Positions 11,417 to 23,200 of a stretch of 64,000 bases of DNA are shown in pieces. The stretch lies in the NCBI GenBank assembly GCA_001632425.1, contig KV425554.1, positions 1 through 64,000 on the forward strand. The letters are read 5' to 3'. The notes beneath the pieces were generated by a model. That model was not told the origin of the DNA and ran no database searches. It was given only the letters and a program-made list of their open reading frames with translations. The stretch comes from Neolentinus lepideus HHB14362 ss-1. Its lineage: Eukaryota; Basidiomycota; Agaricomycetes; Gloeophyllales; Gloeophyllaceae. The translations under genes and the position numbers were made by a program. Positions within the stretch are counted from its first letter, which is position 1; each line of letters starts with the position of its first letter.

Positions 11417-11519
11417 GTTGTGACTGTACAATCAAACCGCTATCACCTGTGGGGATCAGCACGGTCGCGTTCACCTGGTCGGCCATGGTGCTTCGTAGTC
11501 TTGAGCAGCAACTTAGTGA

Positions 11520-11547
11520 GACGCGTGACGTCACGCGTTCAAGTTTG
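11520..11547. promoter_or_regulatory. Perfect 18-bp palindrome with CRE core, copy 2
   Basis: Positions 11521-11538 read ACGCGTGACGTCACGCGT, a perfect palindrome with TGACGTCA at its centre and ACGCGT at both sides. The 28-bp stretch is the inverted counterpart of 8172-8199. It lies about 100 bp past the stop of reductase copy B and upstream of the dead third copy, so its present target gene is unclear. The matching place in copy A (about 8833) keeps only part of the site. Confidence 0.45.
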
Positions 11548-11629
11548 ATATTCTCGGTAACACGCGGCTACTATCTCATAGTCAGAAATATATTATAGGA
11601 ATATTGGCATAGTACACGTCTTCCATAGC

Positions 11630-13004
11630 TCATTCCTTCGCAACCTCAATAACCACCTTCGCCTTGTTCGTACCCGTCAATACTGCAAGGAGCGCCTCAC
11701 CCCCAAGCTCCAAACTAGGTATGACCTCTTCGCCATACTGGATCTTCCCGCTAGCAATCAACTCTGACATGACTCTGTAAAACTCCTCTTCGTATTTCGG
11801 TACGAGGAAGGAGACGACAAAGCCATTCATCGTGATTTGCTTGGGGATGATGGTGAACAGGTTCTGTGATACGATTAGCTTAAATCCTCACAGCCTTGAG
11901 CTTATGGCATACCCTGGTGGCCCCCTGTGGATAACTAGTCAAAGCGCTGATCATTCCGCACTCCTGCACGACGTCATTAGTTTAGACAAGCGGCCGATCT
12001 ATAATATGGTGACTTGTGCTTACGATGAACTTCGCACCCAGTTTTGCACTGTCAAGGGCGGCCTCGAGGGTAGCGCCGCCGACATTGTCCCAGTAGCTGC
12101 ACGTTACCACAACAAAGTCAGTGACGGGATTATAAGATGAGTACTCTAGGTTACTTACATGTCGATGCCGCCTTCTTTCTTCAAGATGTCTGCTGTGTTC
12201 TCCGTCTTGTAGTTGAATGGAACGTCGGCACCGATCTTCTTCATGAACGCCACTTTCTCGTCGGAACCAGCAGACGCAATGACCTTGCAGCCATCCATCT
12301 TAGCGAGTTGAATGACCAGACTGTTGCCACAACATCAGCACACTCAATCAAATGAAATGAAAAGCGACTCTTACGATCCAACAGGCCCAGCACCACCGCT
12401 GACAAACACGACGTCGCCTTTCTTAGCCTTCGAGAACTCCTTCCAGCCGCAATACGCAGTCTGCCCAGGCATACCAAGCGTACCGACGTACACAGACCAA
12501 TGCAGCTTATCCTTCTTCTCAAGGACACGATACTGCGTCACATCATTGGCAATGACATATTCAGCGAATGCTGCAGGTGACCATAAGACAAGGTCCATCA
12601 GACTGCTGCCTAAGCTTACGGTATGCGCCACCCTGTACACCATAGACGTGGTCTCCAGCCTTGATAGTTGGGTTCTCTGAGCGCAGGACCACACCTACAC
12701 CATAATCCTCGATGGGTTCACCGATCGTGTATGCAGGCTACTCCACATCAGAATCAGATTGTGATGGTTTCAGAACTTCGTGTGGTAAGCGTACCAGCTG
12801 AGCACCAGGCGTCTTCGGCCTCATCTTCTCGACAATGAATGGATCGATGGACAAGACGAGCGTCTTGATGAGGAAGCCACCGTTGAGAGGGACGGTGTCT
12901 GGGTCGATAGTCTGGCTGCCATCGTACCGTGTTGCCTTTCCGGGTTGAGGAAGACCATTGGTGTACGCGTTGAAGAGGAGCCGGCGGTTTGTAACTGGTG
13001 CCAT
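11630..13004 (-). CDS. NADP-dependent alkenal/LTB4-type reductase, copy B
   Basis: Tandem paralogue of the gene at 8944-10312 with the same exon layout and the same predicted activity, NADPH-dependent reduction of activated double bonds. It starts MAPVTNRRLLFNAY. The cofactor loop SGGAGPVGS is kept and the last exon again ends KVVIEVAKE. Differences from copy A include MRPKTPGAQL at the end of exon 1, MISALTSYPQGATR in place of MISAFTSDPLGGTR, and GFVVSFLVPK in place of GLSVSLLIPK. I see no frameshift, so both copies appear usable. Most differences are scattered single substitutions, so the duplication is fairly recent. Identity was not computed. Confidence 0.9.
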
Positions 13005-13103
13005 GGCAGTGAGAATGAAATATCAAGTCTTTAGGGAGATTCTACCACGGTGCAGTCCAGCATCCCTGGCTTTTATGCCCGACCACGGTGCGCAATCAAC
13101 ACT

Positions 13104-13588
13104 AGTCCCACGGCACAGGTGTCCTTTTTCGCGGTGGCGCAAAAAAAGGACACTATGTCCCTGTAGCTGGACCATCAGCGATTTCCGAAGCCACGTGTCA
13201 CGATTGCATCATTGTTGTCACAATATAGTCACATTACAAATAAAAAATCATTAGAGGTTATCAATTGATATATTTTAACCACATGACCGGTTAATTAACA
13301 TGGATAATTAACCGGTTAATAACAGGATGTCGTGGAGGCCCCTGTTAATAACCTGATATGTGGTAAGCGCAGTCTCAGGGATACCTGCAAGAGACCTGGT
13401 AGACCATGTGTACTCTAGTTTGACAACCAAATTACTGGTAATTTCTTTTTTGTAATGTGACTACACTGTGACAACAATGATGCAATCGTGAGTTGTTCGG
13501 AAATCGCTGATGGTCCAGCTGATAAGACAGCTACAGGGACATAGTGTCCTTTTTTTGCGAAAAAGGACACCTCGCTTGCCCGCCGTGT
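13104..13588. mobile_element. Non-autonomous inverted-repeat element (MITE-like, about 485 bp)
   Basis: The arms at about 13117-13250 and 13443-13572 are long inverted repeats of each other. They share AGGTGTCCTTTTTCGC, GGACACTATGTCCCTGTAGC, ACCATCAGCGATTTCCGAA, GATTGCATCATTGTTGTCAC and GTCACATTACAAA. Each tip is itself a small hairpin (GTGTCC...GGACAC). The AT-rich centre contains a perfect 12-bp inverted repeat at 13286-13316. No ORF is present. The sister duplication lacks the element: there CAACACT is followed directly by CCGCCGAGCG at 10414/10415. That defines the insertion as 13104-13588. No clear target-site duplication is visible, so the superfamily is undetermined. Confidence 0.85.
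13286..13316. repeat. Perfect 12-bp inverted repeat in element centre
   Basis: ACCGGTTAATTA and its exact reverse complement are separated by seven bases. It lies within the AT-rich middle of the MITE-like element and could form a hairpin. No function is assigned. Confidence 0.7.
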
Positions 13589-13902
13589 CCGCCGAGCGCA
13601 TTAACTATGCAGGATTTGCTCACCGGAGAATGTCTCGCCATAACATCTTCCCTTGCCGGCGGAGGCAGTTGTTGATTGCACACGCTATGTAGCGGCGCCG
13701 CGAGGAGCGGGCGGCAGACGTCCTCAAAGATCTTATCGCACAGCCACCGCACTGCATGGGGCCAAACATGATACAGTCATTGGTAATTCTGATTCATCGC
13801 AGATTTGTTGCAGGCTCAGTAAGCCCTCAATATAAGCAAGAAGGCGTGACACCGCAGTCTAGTACGTTTCCCAAAAGATGTCAGGCAACACCTCCCGCAT
13901 CA

Positions 13903-16122
13903 CTAGGGAGCGTGATCCATCAGCACAGTCTCGTTTAGAGCGAACATGAAACGCTCACCCTTCCAATGCTCCAACGCGCCTTCCTCCTGCCACTTCTCCA
14001 GTTTGTTCTTCTTGTCTGTCAGAACATACTCAGCTTCGTCCTCCACAGACACACCCTCTTTGATCAATGCTAGATCGATCTCTCGCGGCGTCGTAAAAAC
14101 ATGTTCACGCAAATACGAATGATGATAATCGCGCGCGATGGGCTCCCGGAATGTGAGTGGCTCCGACGAGGGAGTACAAAAAAATACCTGGGACAACTCA
14201 TCCTTAGAGAAACAGGTAACTTGTATACACAGGCAACTCACGATGTTCAGGAACTCCGTCTTCATCTGTTTCTCAGAGACTTCCGACATTGAGTCATGGA
14301 ACGCGCGACAGGTCTTAAAGCTCCTCTCTAGCGTCGCAAGAATTGCGCGCGATGGCTTCCCAGTTAATTTCCCAGCAAAGTTCTAGTACATAGCTTGGTG
14401 AGTGTCCCGCCGGTCACATAGAAAGGTCTGTCGTACCACGGCAACGACCCCATCAGGCTTCATCAGCTTCTTCAACCCATCCCAAAATTCCATCGTGAAG
14501 ATTTGAGCAGGAACGCCGCCTCCGGAGAAGCAATCATGTATGACGATGTCATATAACTGTCTCTGTCCTTCCGGCAGGGAGGATTGACGCTTTACCCAGC
14601 GCTTAGCGTCTTGCAGGTAGACCTGGCCAGGGTTGGCTTTGGGCAGACCGAAGTAATATCGAGCGGCATCGTATACAGCGGGGTCGATCTCGACAATAGT
14701 CGTGTTAATGCCGTGTCGCATGAATGAAGACGCTGCCACGCCAATGCCTAGACCTCTAAGGGCGTGCATCAGAAATGACATGCACGTGTAAGAGGATCCG
14801 CGCACATAATTAGGGCATTCTGTTCCTCAGCCACGGCACTCTGTCTCTTGGCCAACCGAGAGATTTCTTGCAATACAAACGCTGCATAAATTGAATCACC
14901 AAGGGGCTGATCATTGGCATCTACCGGGACATCTCCGCGTTGTATACCTTCTATATACGCCACCTTGTCGGATATCCACACACCGCCCAAGAGTGAATGG
15001 CCTGCTCTGAGGTACCTGATGCTCTCAATGTGATTTTCTGGTATTTCGCTTGCGAAGAACGCCGCGCTTACAGCGAGGGATTCGCCGACGACTATGACGC
15101 CCGTGGTCGATTGCGTAGATGAGAGGATTCGAAGCGGATAAGCTGAGTGGGTATGAGCCTCCATAAGGGGACGTAGTAGTGTGGGAGGTCGTATGTAGGA
15201 CTGGAGGAAAGGCAGTACAACGATTAATGGAAAGAGGTACATCTGTCGGAAGCTGAGGCCAGTGGTCGCTTTCGGCTTTTCCTTTGCTTTCTCAGCTTCC
15301 TTCGAGTTGGACTTCATGTCTTTATCTGACTTCCCAGTCTTCTCGCTCTTATCCTTTACGGGAGGAGCAGAAGCCTGGGTGATCCGGTCGGATATGCCCC
15401 ATAAAAATACTCCGATTACAGAGAGAGCGTAGAGCTGTAGTGATCGGTAATTGGATGGCATTGTAACATCTCGTTAAATGTTGCTCACTATGAATTCATT
15501 TGGAATATAGTTGAGGAAAGTGAGCCACGAGAAATATGCAGAGTTCTTGACTAGTCCAAAGAAACCAGTGAAGGAGAAGAATGCAGAGAGCGGATTTGTA
15601 ATGAGAGGAGAACCAGGCTTATCAGTCTATGGACGCCAGGCATCCAAATGGTATCAATAATGAAGAGAAGGAAGGCTTTGGCAGCCAGGAGGGTAGGATA
15701 ACCCTGAGCCTGACATAACTCACTTCCATCGTGATTCGTATGTTCGCGCCGAGGTAGATGATTGGTGCCAACACAGCTAGGTGCGTGGCCAAAGGACCGT
15801 AGATAGGATCGTGATACCGGGCAGAATACACACCAACCCAATACGTGCTATACGGCACCACTGACAGCAGAGCACCTACCAGTCCTGTCGCGCTCCATAA
15901 ATTGAAGACGGGAGCAAAGACCCCCAGCGAGCCGGCACCCACAACAACATACCAGAGATAGAGACTGGTGGGAACGGAGCCATATATTGGTTCGAGAGCT
16001 CGTTGGTAGGTGAAGATGATGAGGGAGAGGGACGTTGTCAGAGACATGGAGAGGATGCCTCCTTTGATGGTCTTCAGGACCCTCTCCTTGGAGACCAGTC
16101 CAAGTATTTTGTCGTCAGGCAT
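13903..16122 (-). CDS. Membrane-anchored spermidine-synthase-like protein
   Basis: A polyamine-synthase-fold SAM-dependent enzyme with a long membrane N-terminus. Hydrophobic segments appear in order: SMSLTTSLSLIIFTY, SLYLWYVVVGAGSLGVFAPV, GLVGALLSVVPYSTYWVGV, LATHLAVLAPIIYLGANI, LYALSVIGVFLWGI and, after a Lys/Ser-rich linker, MYLFPLIVVLPFLQSYI. The catalytic part has RILSSTQSTTGVIVVGE, RYLRAGHSLLGG, the SAM loop GLGIGVAASSFMRHG, VEIDPAVYDAARYYFGLP and IHDCFSGGGVPAQIFTMEFW. The last exon ends in DHAP. Introns join without stops. The loop that normally carries the aminopropyl-transfer acid differs from classical Spe3, so the true substrate is uncertain. The start at 16122 is tentative: an upstream frame (SFYAGLLATILHL) could be an extra first exon. 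Confidence 0.8.
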
Positions 16123-17223
16123 ACCAAGTGCAAGATTGTTGCGAGTAGTCCAGCATAGAAAGAGGCGGTAGAAGGCGTCGCCGCAAGTGCACCAGCAGAT
16201 TGCGTCCGAGACGCGGAGGTCACGTGGTTAATACCCTGTGCGGCAATTGGCCGCCACTCTCAAGTTCGCGCGGGTTCTCCTTGCCACGCCAACTGCTATC
16301 TCTCAAACAAGAATAACTCTCTTCACCCATGATGGCTATTCTCGAGTTGTTTTTGGCTTGTACAATTCGATGGACTCAATATTTCCCCCCAGAGATTTTA
16401 TACATGCCAATATCAGCGTACTCGCATCACGGATACGACCCGTATAGACGAGATCTAGAACTTGAATCATCGATTCACAAATAAATTCAACTTTAACTTC
16501 ATCTTCATTTGCATCTTCAACTTCAACTTCAACTTCAACAACGAACACCCACTCCTCCTGGGGTTAATGTTGGGTAAACTTTCATTCCGGGTGCGTTCAT
16601 GCAGCTCCCAGTGTCCTATCAGTGTTTGAGCTGTGCCAAACGTTCTTCTTAGCTAGCAAAACCATGGTAACCGCTGAGATGATACCCTGCCGTGGATCGA
16701 TTGAACGTACATACCGACACCTTGCTGTCTGAGACATATGTGGCCTAAAGTAACTTTGGCGTCGCTATTTCCACGTCGCTCCTGTATCGGCACAGTTCGA
16801 GTCTGGATACATCTTCAGCACAGCTCAAAGAAGTAGGCCAGGCATATACTGTACAATGATATTTCCGAGGTCAGTCATTTGCATACGGAAAGGCAAGAAA
16901 GGATTACACGCGATGACAAGCCAGGTCTCATGGAATGATGCAGGCGAGTATGAAAGCTCGCTTTTATGTGTTACCTCTACTTCGTAGCACTTTGTTCGTG
17001 CCACTGCAAGTGATGTCGATGGATAAAGGCTAGACAATGGCAAACACCCTTAGCTATAGATATCGCGAACACTAGTCCAAGGTCAAAGTGATCCCTTTCA
17101 GCAATGACAGCATAACCGAAACCGGACACGGCCCTTTGTCTATCTGCTTCCGCAGGCTCTATGTTACATTGGTTCCTTTCCTTTATTCGACAACTCAACA
17201 TTATCCGAAGCTCGAGTCCCTTG
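16123..17223. other. Intergenic, no gene supported
   Basis: The upstream region of the spermidine-synthase-like gene and the 3' flank of the branching enzyme. It holds a short (CTTCAA) microsatellite. The short open frames here are unsupported, and no RNA gene is seen. Confidence 0.6.
16515..16538. repeat. (CTTCAA)4 microsatellite
   Basis: Four perfect tandem copies of the hexamer CTTCAA, preceded by degenerate copies from about 16478. Translated on the minus strand it gives an artificial acidic Val-Glu repeat, which is not a real protein. Confidence 0.9.
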
Positions 17224-19826
17224 CTAGTTCTTTGCTAGAACCAAGCACGTCCTCGATGGCACGTAGATCTAACAGATCACCCAACGCAAAGGTCAAGTCA
17301 ATAACGGAGAACATCAGCGCAAGACAGGGAGCACTCACATGCATCCAATTCTTCCTATTGTTCCACTCCATAGGCGTCGTGAAATACTTCGAATTCACAT
17401 CAATGTTATCAAACCCCCCGAAGGCTTTCTCATCACTCGTCAACACCACCTTATACTCCCCGGCCTCCTCCACTCCAATCCTATAATCCGAGAACGAGTT
17501 TGTTGGGTGGAAGTTGAACACGAACACCAGCCCCGCGCGCTCGAACACGATCATCTTATCACCTTCATGCTTCAGGGAGACGTATGCCTGCGAGTTAGAG
17601 ATGTCGTTGTTGAGGTTGGTTGAGGCTTTGTTTTGATGAGAGGAAGGAGAAAGGATACCAACCTGAGGTGCAGAGAGCCATCCATATTTCTCCTCAGTGT
17701 GGTTCATCGCGGCGTCAAACGCGTTGAGGTATTTGTACCGAAGCATGGGGTCGTCGACAATGTTCCACTGGCGTCTTGCGTAGTGGAACGAGTTGCCGTT
17801 GCCTTCGCGAGGGAAGTCGAGCCACTAGCACATAATGAGTAACGAACTCAAAGTATCATTATTTTCTGGAAATACCTCAGGGTGACCGAACTCGTTACCC
17901 TCGAAGTTCAGATAAGCTTCACCACCAAGAGAGTGAACAAGCAGCCTGAAAGGAGTTGGAGTATAAGCACCCCGACATCACTGTCGGCATGCTGATCGCA
18001 CACCTAATCATCTTATGCAACGCAATCCCCCTCGAAACGATTGGCGTCAATTCTGAAAAATCCGACATGTTCGTATCTGCGCTCTCACATCAGTACCATC
18101 CCATACATCCTCTCCCCCAGCAGTAAAACACTTACACATCTCCTTGTCCATCAACCAAAACGCCAACGTCTTGTCGCCCACCAGCGCCTGATCATGGCTC
18201 TCCGCATACGCCACGCTCTTCTCCCCATGCCTTCTATTCTTCAGAGTATGCACAATATCCCCCATATCCCACTCATCATCGCGCTTGTGCTTGAGGAGCT
18301 TGATCCACATATCAGGTATGGCCATCGACAACCGATAGTCGAACCCGACGCCGCCCTTCGACGAGGGGATGCACAAGAGAGGCATGCCGGAGACGTCCTC
18401 GGCGATGGTGATGATAGAGGGGTAGAGTTGGTGCATGGCGTCATTGGCCTGTATTACATACATATCAATGTCAAATCTTGCAAACAGGGAGAAAGTTGCC
18501 TACCAGCATGAGATAGACGACACCCTCGATATCCACACCCGGCCCAAAATATTCATGATACCCCCCACTGAACCCTGTCCCAATCCCATGGTGTGTATAC
18601 ATCATACTCGTCACTCCGTCAAATCTAAACCCATCAAACATGTATTCCTCCATATAAAACCTCAGATTGCTCAGCAGAAACCTCAGCACCTCATGGCTGC
18701 CATAGTTAAATAGCCTAGAGTCCCATAACTCGTGTCTCCCTTTGGCGCCCTCATGGAAGTACAGGTGGTCGGAGCCGTCGAAGAGGTTCAGACCGTCCAG
18801 GACGTTCTTGCACGCGTGCGAATGGACGACGTCCAGGAGGACAGTAAGACCCATTGAGTGCGCAGTGTCGATGAGCTCCTTTAATTCTTCTGGGGTGCCG
18901 TAGCGCGAGCTGGCCGCGAAGAAGTTCGTCACCTGGTAGCCAAAGGCTAGATGTCTACGTCAGCACTCGCGCGATGGGATTTGAATACAAAACGCACAAG
19001 CATAGTACGCGTGTTCCATGATCGCCATCAGCTGGATAGTGTTATACCCAAGGTCGCGGATCCTCGGCAGAATGTTCGTGGTGAACTCCCTGTACGTCCC
19101 GACCCGCCCCTCAGGCGTCGAAATACCGACGTGAGCCTCATAGATCCGCCCAGCATGTGGCTGGGGTGGTCTAGGGTGCTTGAACTTGTATTTTTGAGCT
19201 TCAGGAGGGTTCCAGAAGCGGGCGTCGTACACGGGGGAAACGGACAAGTCTTGAGTGACGCGCTTGATCCAAGCAGGGAGCCGCTCAATGCGTTGGTGGG
19301 AGGGAGTGACCATGGAGATCTGAAGTCAATCTCGTCAGATGTGCAGACTGACAGTGAAACTGTAACTCACCTTGAGTTTTGAATCATGAGGAATGGCACA
19401 GACTCCTGGTTCTTTAGGTGGGATGGTGATCTCCCAAATACCGAACTCGTTCTTCTTCATAGGGTGTGACGTTCTGTTCCAGCCGTCTGAATCGCGCACA
19501 TCAGATACGTACAGTGTCATACTGACAGAAAATGCCAGCAAACGCGCTCCTCCTTCAGAGACAAACTACTCACTGAAATCGCCGGTCAAGACAGCCTCTA
19601 TAGCGTTCGGCGCCCACTCCCTGTAGGTAACGGTCCCATCCTCAGCTACATTGAGTCCCATCTTAAGGTATCCCTTCGAGAATGCATCGTATCCGCCCTC
19701 GTGCTCCTCTATGGTATTCTTCCACTGTCTGAAGGCATCGAAGCGCGAAACGATGGCGGGAACGTTGTCCTTGAGCCAGGGATCAAGGTCGAGGACAGTT
19801 TGGGGGTCGAGGGGCTGGGTGGGCAT
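17224..19826 (-). CDS. GLC3: 1,4-alpha-glucan (glycogen) branching enzyme
   Basis: Transfers alpha-1,4-glucan segments to alpha-1,6 branch points in glycogen synthesis in the cytosol. After the start ([20 protein letters not shown]) comes the CBM48-type region ([20 protein letters not shown]). The GH13_8 catalytic barrel has all four signature regions: [20 protein letters not shown] with the nucleophile Asp, IAEDVSG with the acid/base Glu, and [14 protein letters not shown]. The C-terminal beta domain includes [17 protein letters not shown] and ends, after a small last intron, in [14 protein letters not shown]. The joined exons are about the usual 680-700 residues with no stop. It diverges from M28B peptidase copy 1, with 415 bp between their starts. 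Confidence 0.95.
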
Positions 19827-20241
19827 TGTGCGGTGGGTGTCGGGAGGAGATAGTGCGTAAAGCTTAAGGCAAGTAACGATCTTGGAAGGCGCGCCATTGG
19901 TACGGACTCCAATGCACTGATCAGCTGAAGCCTGTTCGCGTCCAGTGACGTACCCTCACGTGACCGTTTCTAGCCGTGTCTGTGGGCGCTTATTTAGGCG
20001 TGTTATCCCAGCACTGGGCCGGCATCCAGGTTGTATTCCAGAGCACCCTTGTTTCTGGTTTGTACGCGAGGGCACGTATGTTACGTTTCCACGGACAACA
20101 CATGTTATTGATGTTTTCTTCAGGAACAGCACCCTGGCTACCCCATATTAATATTGCACCGTGAGACGGGAGGTGCGCCATATTCATCTACGCTTTGGGG
20201 CACAGGCGCAGCATTGTTCTTAACCTACTCTTCAGGTCAAC
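19827..20241. promoter_or_regulatory. Shared upstream region of GLC3 and M28B copy 1
   Basis: A 415-bp divergent intergenic region between two start codons. It must hold both promoters. I see no long repeat and no diagnostic factor site that I would name with confidence. Confidence 0.55.
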
Positions 20242-23200
20242 ATGGAGGCCGAAATAGCCCCAATATTTTCCGTCAAAAAGGAGTCGGAATTCATTCCTAT
20301 CCCGGTCGCGAGCCCGAGAGCTCAACGTAAAGGACCTTCATATCTATTCAAGAGCGTCGCACGGGTCGTACTTCTCACTCTAGCGATCTGCGCGGTGCAC
20401 AGAGCATGGAACAACTTCCAAGCTAGAATAACACTGCGGTTGTCGGATTTCACGGATGAGTTGTGGGCACTTGATGCTTTTGCGCCTGGCCATGGGAAGA
20501 CGCCGATGTTTGGGAAGGAGATCGAGGATATTTTCTTGTAAGTGCATACACAGGAGTCTTCTAGTTCTATGTATCAAATCATTGTACGTCAGGTCGGTTC
20601 CAAACAGTGCGAGCGCCATTGCTGCGTCCCGCCAGTACGCCACCAAACCCCATATGGCGGGCACCTCCGGCGACTTCAATACCGCCAAGGACTTCCTGGA
20701 ACTCCTCCAACACGAATTCTCCATTGTGTCCCCCTCATCCGATCCTGTCTACTCCGCCGGCACGTACGAGTCGCGCAACGCTACTTTGTCTATTACTAAC
20801 CTCACTACCCCGAATGCGTGGATCGACGTTTACTACCCCGTAATGAACACTCCGTTGGACAGAAAGCTGGAAATAGTTAGTGGTGATGGTGAAGTGGTGT
20901 GGAGCGCGAACGTTGAGGAGATCGCAGACGACACAGACTCGGAGGCGGGCCAGTACGTGGAAGCTGTGCCGACGTTCCATGGACTCAGCAGGAATGGGAC
21001 TGCCGAAGGCCAGCTGGTCTATGCTCACTACGGGAGACGTGAAGATTATCTTGCGCTTGTCGAGAAAGGCAAGAGATAACGAGTCATATCTCCATTGAGT
21101 GATACTTATCCTTAATGCTACCCCGCAGGTGTTGACTTGAAGGGCAAGGTTGTCATTACCCGCTACGGTGGTATCTTCCGTGGACTTAAGGTGAAAGGCG
21201 CCGAAGAACTCGGTGCAGCCGGCGTCCTCATCTACTCCGACCCGCGGGACGACGGGACTGTCACCGAGGAAAACGGCTATAAACCCTACCCTAATGGACC
21301 GGCACGCAACCCCACTTCTGTCCAGCGCGGCTCCGTGCAGTATTTGTCGATGTACCCTGGCGACCCTACTACTCCAGGGTATCCGGCGTATGAGAACAGC
21401 ACGAGGACGGAGGGGGAGAATATCCCGGGGATTCCGAGTCTGCCGATTTCGTGGGCGAACGCGAAAATCCTCTTGGAGGAGATCGCCGAGGGAGGGAAGA
21501 ATAGGACGATTAGACTTGTAAACCATGGTGAGCGTCCTATAAGCTGTGAATATATGTGCGGATGTCATTTACAAGAACGTGACCTCCAGTGGACGATCGT
21601 GTCATCCCTATCTGGAACACGATGGGTGTCATTCCTGGGCATATTAAAGATGAAGTGATACTTGTCGGAAACCACAGGGATGGTGAGCTTCTTCATCCTT
21701 GCTTTTCAACAGAATATGAACCTATCTTTTTTGCAGCTTGGGTATGAGGTCGAAGCTTGTCGGGAATGGTGCGCACTAACGATTTACGTAGGTTATGGGT
21801 GCAACTGATCCATCTTCTGGCACTGTGAGTCCCTCATCCCTTCATTCCATATCATCCGGACAGCACTCAATCCTCCCCTGCGTTATAGGCGTCCGCCCAC
21901 GAGATGATCCGCGGCTTTGGTGTCCTCCTGAGGAAAGGCTGGAAGCCTCTTAGGACGATCGTCATCGCGAGCTGGGACGCAGAAGAGGTAACGTGCGATG
22001 AAGTGATAGTGAAATGTGCCCTGCTGATAGCACGCTAGTATGGCCTTATCGGAAGTACGGAGTGGGGAGAAGATTTCGCAGAGTGGATACAGGAACACGT
22101 TGTTACCTACCTGAACCTCGGTGAGTTGGCACATGGCTGATGTGCTTTACGTCGCACTGAAAGATTTGTGTGAAGACTCTTCCGTCGGCGGTTCGCGCTA
22201 CCGCGCCTCTGCCTCGCCTTCTTTAGCGCACTTCTCCAAGCAGACGGCTGAGGATATCCCTCATCCCACCATTCCAGGCAAGACGCTATGGGATGCCACG
22301 AAAGATTCGGGCCCGTTTTACGGGGAGAATGTAGATGAGGAGGTGAGAGCGATGTACGAGGAACAAGAGGAGGCGAGGGTGAATGCGGCTAGTGGGCTGG
22401 GAGTGAGCCCGTTGGGGAGTGGAAGTGATTATACGATATTCTTGCAGAGGCTTGGGGTGAGTGTGACAAGATGCATGTTCGGGGCTAAGATAGAGGGTGT
22501 TGATGATTTCAATTTCAGGTTGCTAGTGGAAATGAAGGATTTGGGGCTACACTCTCGGATGCTGTCTATCATTACCACTCCGTTTATGATTCGGAGAGGT
22601 GGCAAGAGTTGTACTGCGATCCTGGATTCACCAAACACGTCAGTGGCTCTTGACCGCTCAGGCTATTGATCTTATGGAGGCACTTCTACAGGTTGCTATT
22701 GCGAAGCATCTTGGACTGCAAACCCTTCGCCTTGCGGGAGCCATCGTCCTCCCTCTCAATACGACTCACTATGCCTACGAGCTCGAGTCGTACCTGGACA
22801 AGTGAGTCCTCATGATGTACAAGTGCATCCTTCCTAACTTCATGATAGAGTGGAGGATCTTGTCTCGTCTTCGGATCTGGAGATCAACCTGTCGCCTCTA
22901 AGGCAGTCTATCAAGGCTCTCGAAAAAGCTAGCGTCGAGCTCGATACGGAGAAGCTCCATGCGGAATACGATCTCAAGCGCGCTATTGAGAAGCTGAAGA
23001 AGAAGGATGCCATTCGACGAAAGGTTAGGAAGGCTGTTTGCACGATAAGAAAGCACTTGGGCAGGCCGTGCGAGCACGACGAGAAGCTGAACAAAGAGGC
23101 TTGTGCAGTGAAGCTTATCAAGACTCCTGAGATTGTTGGCAAGAATGGGCCAGTCGTTAAGCCCAGGTTTGGACGCGCTATTGGCATGATGAGGGAGAGA

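Noticed and set aside
15461..15469. Separate gene starting at MPSNYRSLQLYALS (minus strand, 15461)
   Set aside because: The methionine lies in an intron of the spermidine-synthase-like gene; splicing at CTACAG joins NEFI to LYALSVIGV.
16336..16548. 70-codon acidic Val-Glu-rich frame on the minus strand
   Set aside because: It is the translation of the CTTCAA microsatellite and flanking bases, not a gene.
20735..21568. 277-codon open frame antisense to M28B copy 1
   Set aside because: It lies wholly over conserved peptidase exons and introns, has no recognisable domain, and the paralogue shows a similar antisense frame, as expected from shared codon bias.
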